From contig JBCNJP010000019.1 in assembly GCA_039602395.1 (NCBI GenBank), forward strand, positions 2,686,265-2,750,264: a stretch of 64,000 bases of DNA. Direction: 5' to 3'. Origin of the DNA: Deinandra increscens subsp. villosa (taxonomy: Eukaryota > Streptophyta > Magnoliopsida > Asterales > Asteraceae). A program made the position numbers and the translations under genes. Shown one piece after another: positions 9,495 to 21,468 of this stretch. How positions within the stretch are numbered: the first letter of the stretch is position 1; every line of letters starts with the position of its first letter. The notes under the pieces were generated by a model. It saw only the letters and a list, made by a program, of their open reading frames with translations. It was not told where the DNA came from and searched no databases.

Positions 9495-9823
9495 GGCTAC
9501 CTGTAATGGGGCTTGAAAGGGGCTTGAAAGGGAGTTTAGCGCCCCTTTCACGCCCCTACCCATTACTATGGGGCGCTAAGAATGGAAATGGGGGGAGAGG
9601 CGCCAGATTTTTCACGCCAAATGGGGGGAGAGGCGCCAGATTTTTCACGCCAAATGGGGGGGGGGGGGGAGGTTGTGTGGGTTGGGTAATGATGTTAGGG
9701 CTTGAAAGGGGCTTTATCTCATTACACCTCTTTTATTTTCAAGCCCCCATGCTATGTCATCGTCCACGTGTCGGATCATGCCCAAGGGTGGGGCTTGAAA
9801 GGGCTTGATCATTACGGGTAGCC
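9495..9823 (+). mobile_element. PIF/Harbinger-type MITE with internal tandem duplication
   Basis: Terminal inverted repeats GGCTACC(T/C)GTAATG are flanked by TAA (9492-9494 and 9824-9826). The interior repeats GGGGCTTGAAAGGG motifs and holds an exact 33-bp tandem duplication (9586-9618, 9619-9651) next to a long G run. Confidence 0.8.
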
Positions 9824-9826
9824 TAA

Positions 9827-10740
9827 CCAACAAGTTATATGAACCCATTTTTAAGATCATCAACAAAAATCATCATGTATTTTTAAGAGAAACAAGTTAC
9901 ATAAGAATGGTACTTAGTCTTTTTACACGATACATAAACAACATGTTAAAACGAGCAGTCATTTTTATTATTAATTCAAACTTTTTAGTCATGGTTATTA
10001 TTTCTATCTTTTTTATTTTATTTCATGTGGTCCCATAACATGGTGAGGAACTGGACTGGACTATATTGATGATATGAGACTTGGCATAAAGCTTATTGGG
10101 CTGGATGCGTATTATGGGCTTGAAGCTGAGCATTGCTTGTGGAGCTGGTGAACGGGTGGTTAAACCCGTGGTTTTGATCCATGGGTACTCAAGTAATAAA
10201 TATCCCTAACTTAGGGTTTGCACTTATTCATTCAAGTTTTGGGAGTCATCACATACTTTTTCTCTCTCGATCAGGGTTATCATCACCACATGAACAATTG
10301 TTGATCTAAGTCTGATTCATTGATATCTTGAGTATGAGTGTGTAGATCGTAGCATATTTGTGTGAGGTGTGAGAGTCTATTGTTAAATCGTCATATTGAT
10401 GATTCGAGAGTGTTTGTGGATCTGATCGATCACGTTTTGTAACTTATTTATCTTTCTGAGTATTTTTTTATTCATCAGATTTTAAGTGATTGCATTATTT
10501 AAATTATTATCTTTAATTATAGCAATGTAACTATTTATTTTTTACGCTCATGCTATCCTCGTGATAACGTCCGAATTACAAAATCTAATTTATTAACAAA
10601 TAAATGTAAGTTACATGGATATGTATATAGCAGCAACCTTAACTTTATTATATAAGTCAAGTTGGGCTGAGTTCTTAAGAAGAAATCCTTAACGGACCTA
10701 AGCCCAAATAATTTCTATCCCAATAAGCGAAACAAATACA
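9827..10740. other. Intergenic; LTR-like stretch near 10040-10300
   Basis: About 10040-10300 has the look of a retroelement LTR (TATA-like AATAAATATCCC followed by a TTAGGGTTTGC-type leader). I could not find paired ends or a target duplication. The rest is AT-rich with no coding signal. Confidence 0.3.
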
Positions 10741-10744
10741 AAAA

Positions 10745-10873
10745 CACGTGTCTTATTATAAAGCATGCTACGTCAAACAAATGACAATCAGCTGTCGTAT
10801 GTAATCTTGTACACGTGACACCATCCTTCCAACACGTACCACTCCGCCGCCACGTCCCTCTTTTTTATAAATT
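10745..10873 (+). promoter_or_regulatory. Oleosin promoter: G-boxes, RY-like motif, TATA
   Basis: CACGTG occurs at 10745-10750 and 10812-10817, further ACGT cores follow, an RY-type GCATGC lies at 10763-10768, and a TATA box (TTTATAAAT) sits at about 10864-10872, some 45 bp before the start codon. G-box plus RY is the classic ABI5/ABI3 arrangement of seed-maturation genes, consistent with an oleosin. Confidence 0.65.
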
Positions 10874-10915
10874 AACCCACAACTTGCGATCACAGACGAC
10901 GATTACCACCGCAAA

Positions 10916-11383
10916 ATGACGGCCATCCACCACCAAGAAGGCCAGGGTATGCGGCAGCAGCCGTGGAGAGAACCGATGGCCCACCGGGTGGTGAAAGCGG
11001 CCACCGCAGTAACCGCCGGCGGTTCTTTACTCGTCCTGTCGGGTCTGACGCTCACAGCCACGGTAATTGGACTGACGTTGGCTACTCCGATACTGGTGAT
11101 ATTTAGCCCGGTGCTAGTGCCGGCGGTGATCGCCTTGTTTGTGTTGGCGAGTGGGTTTTTGAGCGCCGGAGGATTTGGGGTTGCTGCGGCGACGGTGTTA
11201 TCGTGGATGTACAGGTACGTCGTTAGCGGAGAACATGGAACAGGGGAGGAGTCGTTTGACCATATGACACGTAAGCTGGGGTCAAAGGGTGAGGAACATC
11301 ATGATGAGGTGGGAAAGGGTCATCATGCAACCGGAGGGGTTCATATGACTACCGGAGCAAGAGCCGGTTTGTACCGTGGTTGA
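10916..11383 (+). CDS. Oleosin (oil-body structural protein)
   Basis: A single-exon protein of 155 aa that coats lipid droplets in seeds or pollen. A short amphipathic N-terminus (about 1-28) leads into a roughly 70-residue uninterrupted hydrophobic hairpin (about 30-100). The proline knot sits at its turn (P-x5-SP-x3-P, TPILVIFSPVLVP, near residues 77-89). The C-terminal tail is polar and His/Gly-rich. The size and central hairpin are diagnostic. I cannot settle the H, L or other isoform class by eye. Seed expression is suggested by G-box and RY motifs upstream. A long T-tract (11417-11442) follows the gene. Confidence 0.95.
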   Translation: MTAIHHQEGQGMRQQPWREPMAHRVVKAATAVTAGGSLLVLSGLTLTATVIGLTLATPILVIFSPVLVPAVIALFVLASGFLSAGGFGVAAATVLSWMYRYVVSGEHGTGEESFDHMTRKLGSKGEEHHDEVGKGHHATGGVHMTTGARAGLYRG

Positions 11384-11814
11384 TTAATCAAGTATATATT
11401 ATACTTGGTACTATCTTTTTTTTTTTTTTTTTTTTTTTTTTTGAAAAGCAACTTAGTACTATCTATCTAATCTGTTTGAGTTTTTTTTCTTTTTTCTTTT
11501 TTCTTTTTCTTTGATCGATGAATAAGGAGAGTAAATGTACACGTGGATGTAACAATTGATGTGAATAAAACGTACTCCATTAATTATTTGTTGAGCTTGG
11601 AGGTTTAGGCTTCATTTTATACCTTTAAGTCTTTAACTACCATAATTCTGGACCATAAATATTGTACTTGTGTATTAGTTGTGTAGAGTGGACTTGGTTT
11701 GAGACTTGAGTTTAGATGTAACAACTATAAACTCGTTTATTTAACTTTAAATCTAAGATGTTTTCAAAATATATATTTCTTTTTCATTACTATCCTTTTG
11801 AAAGTTAACACTCG
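11384..11814. other. Oleosin 3' flank
   Basis: Contains the poly-T tract at 11417-11442, TTTTTCT repeats, and otherwise plain AT-rich sequence. Nothing else recognised. Confidence 0.5.
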
Positions 11815-12109
11815 TGGAAGTAACTCGTATACTATACGGGTTGAATTTAGGTTAAATATAAAAAAATGATTAAAAAATTTGATAATCTATATTATCTTTT
11901 CTTAAAAAGACTAAAATTATTAAGTAATTAATCAAATCTATATTATGTTTGCCAATTTTTTTTAAAATGAAAATTTAATTTATTTAAAAATAGTAATTAG
12001 TTAATTGATAATTTACTAAATTGATAATTGAATCTGGTTTTGACATGTGAAAGTGTAGATGTGGACATTTTAAAAAGAAGACATATGAAAAGCTTTATTA
12101 GGATTAAGA
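11815..12109 (-). mobile_element. Non-autonomous Helitron, copy 1 (decayed 3' end)
   Basis: Related to the copies at 22961, 33399, 41070 and 50576. On the minus strand it starts TCTTAATCCTAATAAAG and ends with the family hairpin (ACCCGTATAGTATACGAGTT). The terminal CTAG has been lost. Confidence 0.6.
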
Positions 12110-14191
12110 TAATTAGTATTTTTTGTCATCCGATTGTCTCAGTTGTTTATCGTGGGGATGTTGGGGTATATATGCGTATGCCCTTGGTAATTTATCGTGG
12201 AGATGTTTGGGTATCCCTTAGGGCATTTGGTATACCCCGTCCCGTGTTAAGGTGGTTAAACGTCGTTAAAGACCATCCCTCTCACGCGTGAAAGAGCTGC
12301 GCCATATAACAACGCTAAACATACAACGCCGTGAAAGGGCTGACAGTTTCTCCTTGAAGCCAACAATAAATCGACACATGGACAAAAGTTTTATATTATT
12401 ACATCTAAATAATTAATTTGGAAGAAATCTGGTTTTTTACAAATAAATTAATCATGCTACAAAAAAAAAATTTGAGGTCTTCATTCTTTTTTATTTTGTA
12501 AACACAATGGTATAAGTTTGAACGGAAAATGTCTAGTTTTCTTTAGGTCTCGTAAACGTTATAGGTGGTTGTATAATTTTACACAATATGATCCTCAAGT
12601 ATGAGGGGTTTTTTGTAGCTTATTTTATGTTTGACATAATTTTTTTTTTTAATTCTCCTATTTATGTAATATGTATCTTTTATTTTTGTTGAATTAAGAT
12701 TTTAGATTGCAATATATATATTTTTTAAAAGGAAAAATAATAATTATAAAATATTCAATAACATCACATAACATAGAGTATACCCCATCCATGTTAAGTG
12801 GTGTTAACAATCCAGTCATCGCCTACGTGGCGGTTGTTAAAGTTAAACACCACATAGGTATATCACATACCCTTAGAAAGAAACGTTAGCTACATAACAA
12901 CAACACGATATTTGCTTCACACTCTTGTCTAAACAACCGCATACATACATCGGTGATCCTGTCATCTCTCCTTCGGATTTTGTGTTCCGTCGGCGAAATT
13001 TGGGTTTCACCAAGATATTGCATTATTTAAGATTCTTGATTTGGCCGATGATTTGAAAGCCGGGCGTTTCGACAATAAGATTTGGTAGTGGGTTAGGTAG
13101 GTATCGGCCTTACCGCCGATTATTTGTAGTCCATTGGATTTGTCGTCGTTGTCGTGGTCGGATTGTCAGCAATCATAGGCATGTCACCTTTGAATAGACA
13201 AATTCCAAATGACCCACTTCCTTTCGCCGATTTTGATGTTGTTGGGTTGATTGCTTGGCTTTGCGATAGCGATATCGTCGCCGGCCATTGGCATGGCGGT
13301 GCTGGGTGATACAGATTTCATCCGACATCTTCGATTGCGGTATAGATTTGGAGACCCTTAGGTTTTACGCTACGTACATAGTAGCACAACGCCGTGTGAG
13401 TATCACTTCGTATTTTCGTCCATGTGCTCATGTGGACTTTCTGATATCACCTCCGGTTTGTAATTTGTAGGTTTTCCGGCCATGTGAGCATGCGTTTTTG
13501 AGCTATGACAATGACTGTTGGTTAATCTGAGCCTTTTCTAAATTGTATATCATTATAGATTCCGGGGGCTATTATGATACACTTCATTTTTCAGCATATG
13601 TTGCTTATGTCTGGCCGTCACGATGACGGTGTGAGTTTGTTGTCTGCTTTCACGCCGTAACCGATTACAGCCACAACAAGATATGTGTTCTAAGCCTTGC
13701 GATATCTTACGTCTCAAAAACTAGGTATCGCTAAAATGATCAACCAATTAAAAAGCTAAAGCCATATTCAATTATAATGATATCGTTTGACAAAAGACTC
13801 TTTAGTTCTTAATATGCAAAACCAAAAATTCCTAAAATAAAAACTGACCTTTTTTACGAACTGAACCACCATAAAATAAATAAATATAATATAATAATAA
13901 CAAAAATGAAAATATACACTTTTCAAGTTCTAAAAATCTAACAACTGGAGCACCACGTGGCTTCAAAACATCCGCACACGTGGCCACCTGGTATCTTCCA
14001 AACCAACCATATGGAGTACTAAAAATAGCAAGCAAATTCTAATTCTGATTTCACTCATTGATCGGGTCACTCTCGCCTTGTCTGGATGGAATTATCACCA
14101 ATAATCAAAATCAAAACAATGGATCCACACGATATTCCTATTCCTATTCTACTAATTATTTTATTATTACCGGAAACTACTGAAACTGAAA
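12110..14191. other. Intergenic, degenerate repeats, no gene recognised
   Basis: Two diverged copies of a GTATACCCC..TTAAG(G)TGGT motif (near 12230 and 12778) suggest an old inverted-repeat transposon. About 12950-13660 is less AT-rich and could be decayed coding or transposon DNA, but it gives no recognisable protein. The ALMT promoter must lie in the last few hundred bases; I see no clear TATA box. Confidence 0.4.
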
Positions 14192-17100
14192 ATGATAGGG
14201 GGGAAAGGAGACAGAAGCAAAGAACGGTTGCTATCTCGAAAGGGTCTGTTTGAAGAGTCTTATTATAACGTAAATGACCCCTCCCTGCTGGATCAAATCA
14301 CCAGATCCTGGGAAGATGTTAAGGCCTTCCTCATCAATGTTTACCAAATGGGTCAGTCCGACCCGAGGCAGTTTATCTTTGCTGCAAAATCCGGGTTGGC
14401 ACTTGCGTTTGTTTCCGTTCTCATATTTTTTAAGGAACCATTTGCTTTCATCAGCCAACATTCCATCTGGGCAATCCTCACAGTCATCGTCGTATTCGAA
14501 TTCAGCATTGGTACGACTCAATTGCATATAGAAAAAAACAATGTTAAATTTAGAAACCGAACGCTCAAGGTGTTGAGCTTATGACCTAAAAGTTATATTA
14601 CACGACTATACATGTTACATCACAAACTTAAGTGTCAAACTCGTCACGTTCAGATAAAAAAATTCTTATTTTACTCTTTTTACTTTTTACTGTACAGAAA
14701 AAAAAAATCAATGACAAGATGATAAAAAGTCTCAGTGACAAAATGAACCAACTTTGTCAAATGCATATAGATATGTAATGTGTATTTATGTGTAGATAAA
14801 ATAAAATAGAAAGGTGTTTTGCTATTCCTAAATAGGTGTCATCTAACTTTATCAAACTTTGACTTTTTTTTAAACGTTGAAAAGTTTGAAAGTGTCAAAG
14901 TGAAGTTTGAAAAAGAGAGATGGTCGGCTGTGAACAACCTCAGACCGTCCGGATTCAGTGTGAGATTAGAAAGATGAGCGTGTTATAAACCTCAAAGATT
15001 TATACAAGTACATAATTGTTGGGCTAATCTTGTTAACTTGATATATTGTTTGGAGAGAAAGGCTGTGTTTGGTGCATTAGCTGAAAAGCTAGCTGCTAGC
15101 TGATAAGCTAAGCTGCTAGCTGATAAGCTAGCTGACAAGCTAGCAGCTAGCTTATCAGCTAGCTGCTAGCTTATCAGCTAGCTGCTAGCTTATCAGCTAG
15201 CTGCTAGCTGATAAATTATAAGCTAGTTGATAAAAAATAACGTTTGGTAAAAACTAGCTGATAAACTAGCTTAAAAAATAAAATGACATAAAAGTACATG
15301 TCATAAATATAAATAAAGATGTTTGTTTATAAGTTAGAGAAGGATAAAATTGGAAATATTATAAAAGCTAGTTGAAAAGCTACTCCAACTAGCTTTTCAA
15401 AAGCTAGCTTTTTGACGTTACCAAACGGGGCTTTTTTAATAAGCTAGTTTTTTTTAAAAGCCCCGTTTGGTAACGTCAAAAAGCTAGCTTATAAGCTAGC
15501 TGATAAGCTAGCTTATAAGCTAGCTTATAAGCTAGCTTATGGCGCGCCAAACACACACAAAGTGTGTGATCCAAATTATGGGGAAGGTTTTGAGTCAGTT
15601 TAGGCCCTGTTAACTATTAAGTTAATCAAGTTAAATCTATTTAACATCAGCTGTTTTGTTTATTTGGTTATCTGTAAAGTTGATTGGTCATTAAGGTTGT
15701 ATAACTATAAACAATGGTCTTTGGTTGTGTTTTGGTGTTTTTATTTACATTATGTTCTGTGCCAACAATAATAAAAGTTATTGATACATAGAGTTCAAAG
15801 TAATTGACTAATTGGAGGTTTAGCTGGAACTCTTTTAAGTTAAAGGAAGTAATAGTTTAAGGCCTAATGTTATTTATATAGGAGCAACTCTTAACAAAGG
15901 ATTTAATCGCGGTTTGGGGACATTCATCGCGGCAGTACTCGCAGTGGGAACTGCTCAGTTAGCTGTGTGGGCTGGGAAATTGCAAGAAGCTGTGGTTGTG
16001 ATCAGCATCTTTATAGCAGGTGACACTACTATATACCCTTTTTGAAGTTATACTTTTTATACTAATATGTCTATCTAATATACACTATCTTAGTATATAT
16101 AATCAACCTATATATACTTAATTGATTATTTTTTTTAAACTTTATTTTGTAATTTAGGTTCTCTTTCAAGCTATGTGAAAATGTATCCATCAATGAAGCC
16201 ATACGAATACGGATTCAGGGTCTTCATGTTGACATTTTGTATAGTAATGGTGTCTGGGACTTCACATTTTTTAGATACCGCCGTTTCTCGATTGTTATTA
16301 GTTCTAGTCGGGGCGATTGTATGTTTGATTGTAAATATATGTATTTATCCAACATGGTCCGGAGAAGAGTTGCACAAACTGGTGGTGAAGAATTTCAGGG
16401 GTGTTGCTACTTCCCTGGAAGGTATTAAAACCTGTGAATTCAAGTAATCATTAAATGAAATGATGGGACTAATTGCATGATTAAATTGTAAATATAGAAT
16501 GTGTTATGAGTTACCTGCAAAATGTGGAATATCAGAGGATACCTTCAAAGATCCTTGTATACCAGGCGACCGATGATCCGCTCTATACCGGATATAGAAC
16601 AGCAGTGCAATCTACAAGTCAAGAAGATGCTCTAGTACTCCTCTATATAACCTTTTGTTATTTTTCAAAAAAAATATATATATATACTTTAAGTCTAACT
16701 TTTTTTGTTCATTTTGGATTCATGCAGTTGGGGTTTGCAATTTGGGAACCACCTCATGGGCCTTATAAGATGTTTAGATATCCATGGAGTCAATTTGTGA
16801 AAGTCAGTGGTGCACTGAGGCACTGTGCCTTTATGGTTATGTCAATGCATGGGTGTATACTTTCAGAAATACAGGTAACTTTGCTAACACTCATAGTTAA
16901 TAGAGAATTAGAGACATTGCTACTCCTACATCACCCCGAAAAGTCAAATGGTCGTTTGACTATTTAAAACTTTGAAAAGTCAAACAAATATTTTAGAATG
17001 TTTAGAAAAGTCAAATGACTATTTAGATTATGGGTGGTGTGGAAATAACACGACCTTTTATAAACCTGTCAGCATGTCTTGGTTGACGCTTAACATAAAA

Positions 17101-17735
17101 ACATCATAATATAGGCAGCACCTGAACTGAGATTGATGTTTAGAAACGAGATCCAGAGAGTTGGGATCGAAGGTGCAAAAGTACTACGAGAGCTAGGAAA
17201 CAAGTTGGAGAAGCTGGAAAAAGTAAGCCCGGGTTTTGACCTGCTCAATAGGGTGCACGAGGCTGCAGAGGACTTGCAAATGTTGATTGATAAAAAATCA
17301 TACCATCTTGTCAAATCCGAGAAATGGGCAGCTGCAAGACGACCCAAAGAATTCGAAGATATCGAACACCTTCAGGACATAAAAGAAGAGGAAACAAATG
17401 ACATCACTACTGGAATGGAGTCCTTCACCGAAGCTTCTCATTACAAACCATCTTTTCATACTTTGAAGAATCTTGATCATCAGATTACCAATATGTCCAT
17501 GAATAACTCCTACATCGGAGTTAACTGTGAAGAGCCAGTATCGTGGCCTTCACGGCTATCGGTTCTTGGGGACGTGGTTTTGAATGAACGTGAGTTAAGG
17601 ACGTACGAGAGTGCAAGTGCATTGTCTCTGGCTAACTTCACATCTTCACTGATTGAGTTTGTTGCAAGGCTTCAGAACCTCTTGAACTCGTATCAAGAAC
17701 TCAGCGACAAGGCAGTATTCTCAGAACCAACTTAA
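14192..17735 (+). CDS. ALMT: Aluminium-activated malate transporter (ALMT), vacuolar clade II-like
   Basis: An anion channel family that moves malate and other anions; clade II members such as ALMT4/6/9 sit in the tonoplast. Six exons by splice signals and frame: 14192-14510, 15882-16019, 16158-16421, 16498-16634, 16728-16874, 17115-17735, giving 541 aa. The N-terminal half holds about six membrane segments with family motifs (WAILTVIVVFEFSIG across exon 1, NKGFNRGLGT in exon 2, YPSMKPYEYGFRVF in exon 3). The soluble C-terminal half has the conserved WEPPHG motif (exon 5), GALRHCAFMVM and EIQAAPE. The last three fit clade II better than the plasma-membrane clade. Intron 1 (1.37 kb) carries a palindromic MITE. 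The first ATG was chosen because exon 1 reads straight into the conserved region. The start of exon 4 is the least certain border. Confidence 0.92.
15060..15562 (+). mobile_element. AGCTAGCT-rich foldback MITE(s) in ALMT intron 1
   Basis: Dense palindromic repeats of AGCTAGCTGATA/TATCAGCTAGCT on both sides surround a second hairpin centred near 15440 (GACGTTACCAAACGGGGC against GCCCCGTTTGGTAACGTC). Outer ends read TGTGTTTGGTGC and GGCGCGCCAAACACA, hAT-like terminal repeats. The double hairpin suggests one MITE inserted in another, or a head-to-head pair. No clean target duplication. Confidence 0.6.
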
Positions 17736-18224
17736 CATAATACGCATCATGAACAAGATGATTGAAAACGGATTTTGTTAGATGTGTTAGGAAATCTCTA
17801 TATTGTTTGAAACTTTACATAAATTTTTTCTTACCTTAATGATTTAACTGCTATATATAGAAATTCATTTGGACAGCCCTATGCCCCTATTACAGTAATT
17901 ACTATAAATCTTGTCTTTAGTTTCTTTTTGTATGTTTTCTATAGAGTTCGTATGATTTGTTATCCAATTCTTACATCATTAAACATCGAATCCAAGATGT
18001 TTTTCAAGATGTAGTTTCTGGAACGTCAATTCACAAACTCTATAGATTTACAACTAAACTATACTCATTTGGTCACACATGACACATAGATGTTGAACCC
18101 ACCACTTCAAAATATCAAACCATATTCAGAATCAAGGTTCATCATTTCTAATATGTAAAACGAAAAATCCCTAAGTTATTTTTTAACACTCTATTAATAT
18201 CAGAATGAGTATTTTTCTTTATTT
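17736..18224. other. ALMT 3' flank
   Basis: AT-rich, no coding signal. The ALMT polyadenylation region is expected in the first 250 bp. Confidence 0.4.
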
Positions 18225-18650
18225 TCAGCCCCTTAATATCAGAGAATGACCAGTCTTCTTTATTTTCAGCCCCGTAAGTCTGTATCTAACAGTCTGTTTA
18301 ATAACCTCACATAGAGCAATAGCATCCCTCTCCCCACCTTCAAAAGATCTATTATTTCTCTCTTGCAAAATAAAATAAACAGTCACAAAAACAACCAATC
18401 TTTGAATAATATTCCAAGTGGAACAATCGATCTCAATCCCCGCCACAAAATCAAATCATTCCAATTATTAGGAGCACTATCCATATTAGTTAACTGTTTC
18501 ATGCATAGTAAGCCACACTCTAGAAGAGTAATCACAATCAAAAAATTGATACAAGACACATTTTAAATTACCTCTATTTTCCCATAAGAGCGTCAGATCC
18601 TGAGTGAGAAGCCTGAATTTAAAAGCTAACCAAGCTATAAAAGCAATGCT
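18225..18650 (-). pseudogene. LINE (non-LTR) reverse-transcriptase tail remnant
   Basis: Translation of the minus strand gives the zinc-binding/RT C-terminal region common to plant L1-type elements (LQERNNRSFEG after a W..IQRLVVFVTVYFI stretch). The upstream part (ENRG, CVLYQF, LLECGLLCMKQ) is in another frame, so there is at least one frameshift. No 5' part is present. A decayed, 5'-truncated copy. Confidence 0.6.
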
Positions 18651-19385
18651 TTCTGTTATTTCTCATAAAACTCCTCAACATCTTTTTACAAGTTAGGAAA
18701 AACAAAATAGAATATTATGAGACTAACATTTTTCTATTAAATGTCATCAACCGTTTCTGAAATAAGAAATAAAGAATATTTAAAAATTATAAAATAAATA
18801 ATAATAAAGATTTAAGCAATGTAAAATTATACTTGAAGATAAAATATAATTAAATCTTCTTCTAATTTATTAAGTTTATATAAATTATTAGAACAAGAAG
18901 ATTTAATTTTTTTTATATTTAATTAAATAATATAAATATTTTATATTATTGTTATTTAATAGATAAGAATGTTGGTATTTAATAGTAGAGAGAGAGACGG
19001 GAAAACGAGATGGAAATAAATGTGAGAGTGACAATAATTGTAATAATTTATTAGAGTATGTAGAGGTAGATGAAGAACTAGAATTGTAATATACATAAAA
19101 AAAAAATAGAGAATACATTGCGGTTTTTTTATGGTATTTGCGCGTATTGTTATTTTTCCATCACAAGGGGGCAATGCAGCATTAGGATGATGCTAATATT
19201 TAGGCATTTCAGATGTACTAACCAAACAACAGGTAAAAAGATGACTTTGAAAACATGCTGATTTATTTAGAAATGAAATCAGGAAACCTACCAATGTTTA
19301 ACACCAATAAGCAAGCATGATGTATGTGAATAACTATTTTCTACTTTTTTTCTGACATGGCTTTCCTCTCTTTCCAGTTCCACCA
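18651..19385. other. AT-rich intergenic
   Basis: Low-complexity A/T-rich DNA, with no gene or clear element recognised. Confidence 0.4.
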
Positions 19386-20030
19386 CCTTCAGCTTCAGCT
19401 CATCTCTTAAGTTTTTGTACATTCTCAAATTTAACTGATTTTAGTTTGGTTTTTCAGTTTAAACAGAACATCCTGGAAAAGCTTTTCAGTGTCTTGTTGA
19501 TTATCCTTGTTCTCCAATTTCTTTAAACAGGTCATCAACCAGGTCAGAATTTTCCTTTATAGCATTCCTTAACCGTGCAGTAACACCATCATTCGAGATC
19601 TTCATTTTCTTTTCATGTGCGCTTTGCAGATGTGAGATTTCAGACATGTATTCATAAACCTTCAGCTCTTCTTCTTTCATTGTTTCATTTTCCAGTTTAG
19701 CTCTTCTTTCATCATTGTTGACTGGTGGTACCGGAGTCTTGTTGACAGATGACATGGAAGATTCTAAACCAGAATTTTTGGTTTCTTTTGGAAGCTTTCG
19801 TGTCAGGGATGGACAATTCTTCTTACTTGTTCAATTAAATCAGTATATCGCTCAACCAACAATTTATGCATGGATGATAACTTCAGTAAATGTGCTTTCA
19901 TGTAAGACTTCTTCTGATCATATCTTTCGGCTGTCATTTCACAGAAACTCTCATTTTCTTCTACTGCCTCGATTATTTCATCGACCAACTTCCGTAGTCC
20001 TAGTTGTACATATATTACAAGCTCAAATAA

Positions 20031-20072
<42 letters not shown>

Positions 20073-21185
20073 AATAATAAAACTTAACAAATATGGTAAT
20101 AAAACCTTACTTTCAAAATTTTCTGCAAGGCATGCAAAATGTTCATTCTGAAGATCGTCCAGTGGAGATGGGGTTTTTGATCTGAGACCTTTCATTATAA
20201 AGAGGAGACCAACTACCCTGCAATACTTAAACATTACACATTTGTTAATAATCATCACTTGACTCATGGTTCTTGATATTAATGGCAAACTATTACTAAT
20301 TTGACAAAAAACAACACATACAAAGTAACCAATCACCAATTTGACAAGAAAACACTTAGAGCAATCCGTTAAATATAACACTGATAATCCTAATCTCTAG
20401 GTCTTAACCAACTGAACACATACCCGTGAATCAAAAATTATTTCAATCCAAGGCAAGAGAATCAGTTCCAATCATAAATAATGAAGCATGGAATGTCAAA
20501 GATCATATATTTTCCATCAATGACAAACATCATACACAAAACAAAATCACTTGATCAATCAATCAATGGCAGACAATCACTAATAACCAACAACAATCCA
20601 TTAAATATCTCGCATTGATAATCCTAATTTCTAGGAGGTCTTAATCAACTGAACACATACAAGATACATACACCAGTGAATCAAAAACCATGGACCAGAT
20701 TATTTCAATCCTAATTTTAAGGTCTTAATCAACCGAACACATACAAGATACAATAGAATCAGTTTTAATCATAATTAATGAAGCGAATGTCATAATAGAT
20801 CAGTCATATATTTTCAATCATGATACCCAATACAGAAGATTCACAGATGATAAAAGAACACTAGTACATGCATTACATGAATTAACTGGACCAATTGAAA
20901 TCAGTACTAATTAACCTTGATAACAATTAAAAGAAACGCCATGGATCAGATCACTTTAATCGTATGAATTCAACTAAGTTTTTTTTGCATAACGGATGAT
21001 AAAAACGATATCTCGCAACTGACTGAAACAATAAACCATCAATGAAACTGAAACGAAATTCCGACTAACCTTTTTCTCGGAAAAAAACTGAAACTTATTC
21101 AAAAGGATTGATCGAGGGCTTCCTTCTAAAGAGAGAATATGGAACGCGCTTTGTTTGGCCTTGTATCTTCAACCTTATATAGAAT
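19386..21185 (-). pseudogene. NAB-domain (NETWORKED/KIP1-like) protein, frameshifted
   Basis: A gene skeleton survives. A minus-strand TATA box (CTATATAAGG, about 21175-21184) is followed by a short 5'UTR exon ending at a GT near 21070. A coding exon at 20111-20195 begins MKGLRSKTPSP. An intron containing an (AT)n tract separates it from an exon starting at 19999 (LRKLVDEIIEAVEENE...ERYDQKKS...LVERY). That pattern matches the NAB actin-binding domain of NET/kinase-interacting proteins, with the hallmark WWWDSH missing. Near 19821-19828 the frame shifts by one base. Downstream the coiled-coil region (from 19755, MSSVNKTPVPP, to 19504) resumes in another frame. Beyond the stop at 19501, two or more further shifts are needed to read the rest (KLFQDVLFKLK; RDELKLKVVELERE). 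A 1-bp shift at a GTAAG could alternatively be an unusual intron, but the multiple shifts favour a pseudogene. Confidence 0.6.
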
Positions 21186-21468
21186 TTTTAGGGATGAACC
21201 TTTATCATGCAAGTAAATAAACCGACGTATTTCGAATTTTGATTGTTAACATAAATTTAGGGATTAGGTTGATTCTCGTGTTAATCTGGTTCAATAACAA
21301 ATTTAGATGATATCTCCTTTCCTTAAAAAGGTCTTTTTATCTCGTTTTCATCTATATTTTTATAGGAAATTTATTTTTTTTAAATAGAGATCGAGTATAA
21401 CTTGACTTGTAATATTTTTTACTACCAAAAAACTATTAGGAATACACATTTTATCTTTGCAAGCATAT

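Noticed and set aside
11417..11442. Poly-T tract as a transcription terminator
   Set aside because: Plant Pol II genes do not use T-tract terminators; more likely a simple repeat.
12028..12291. 87-codon plus-strand frame
   Set aside because: Overlaps the decayed Helitron and low-complexity DNA; no homology recognised.
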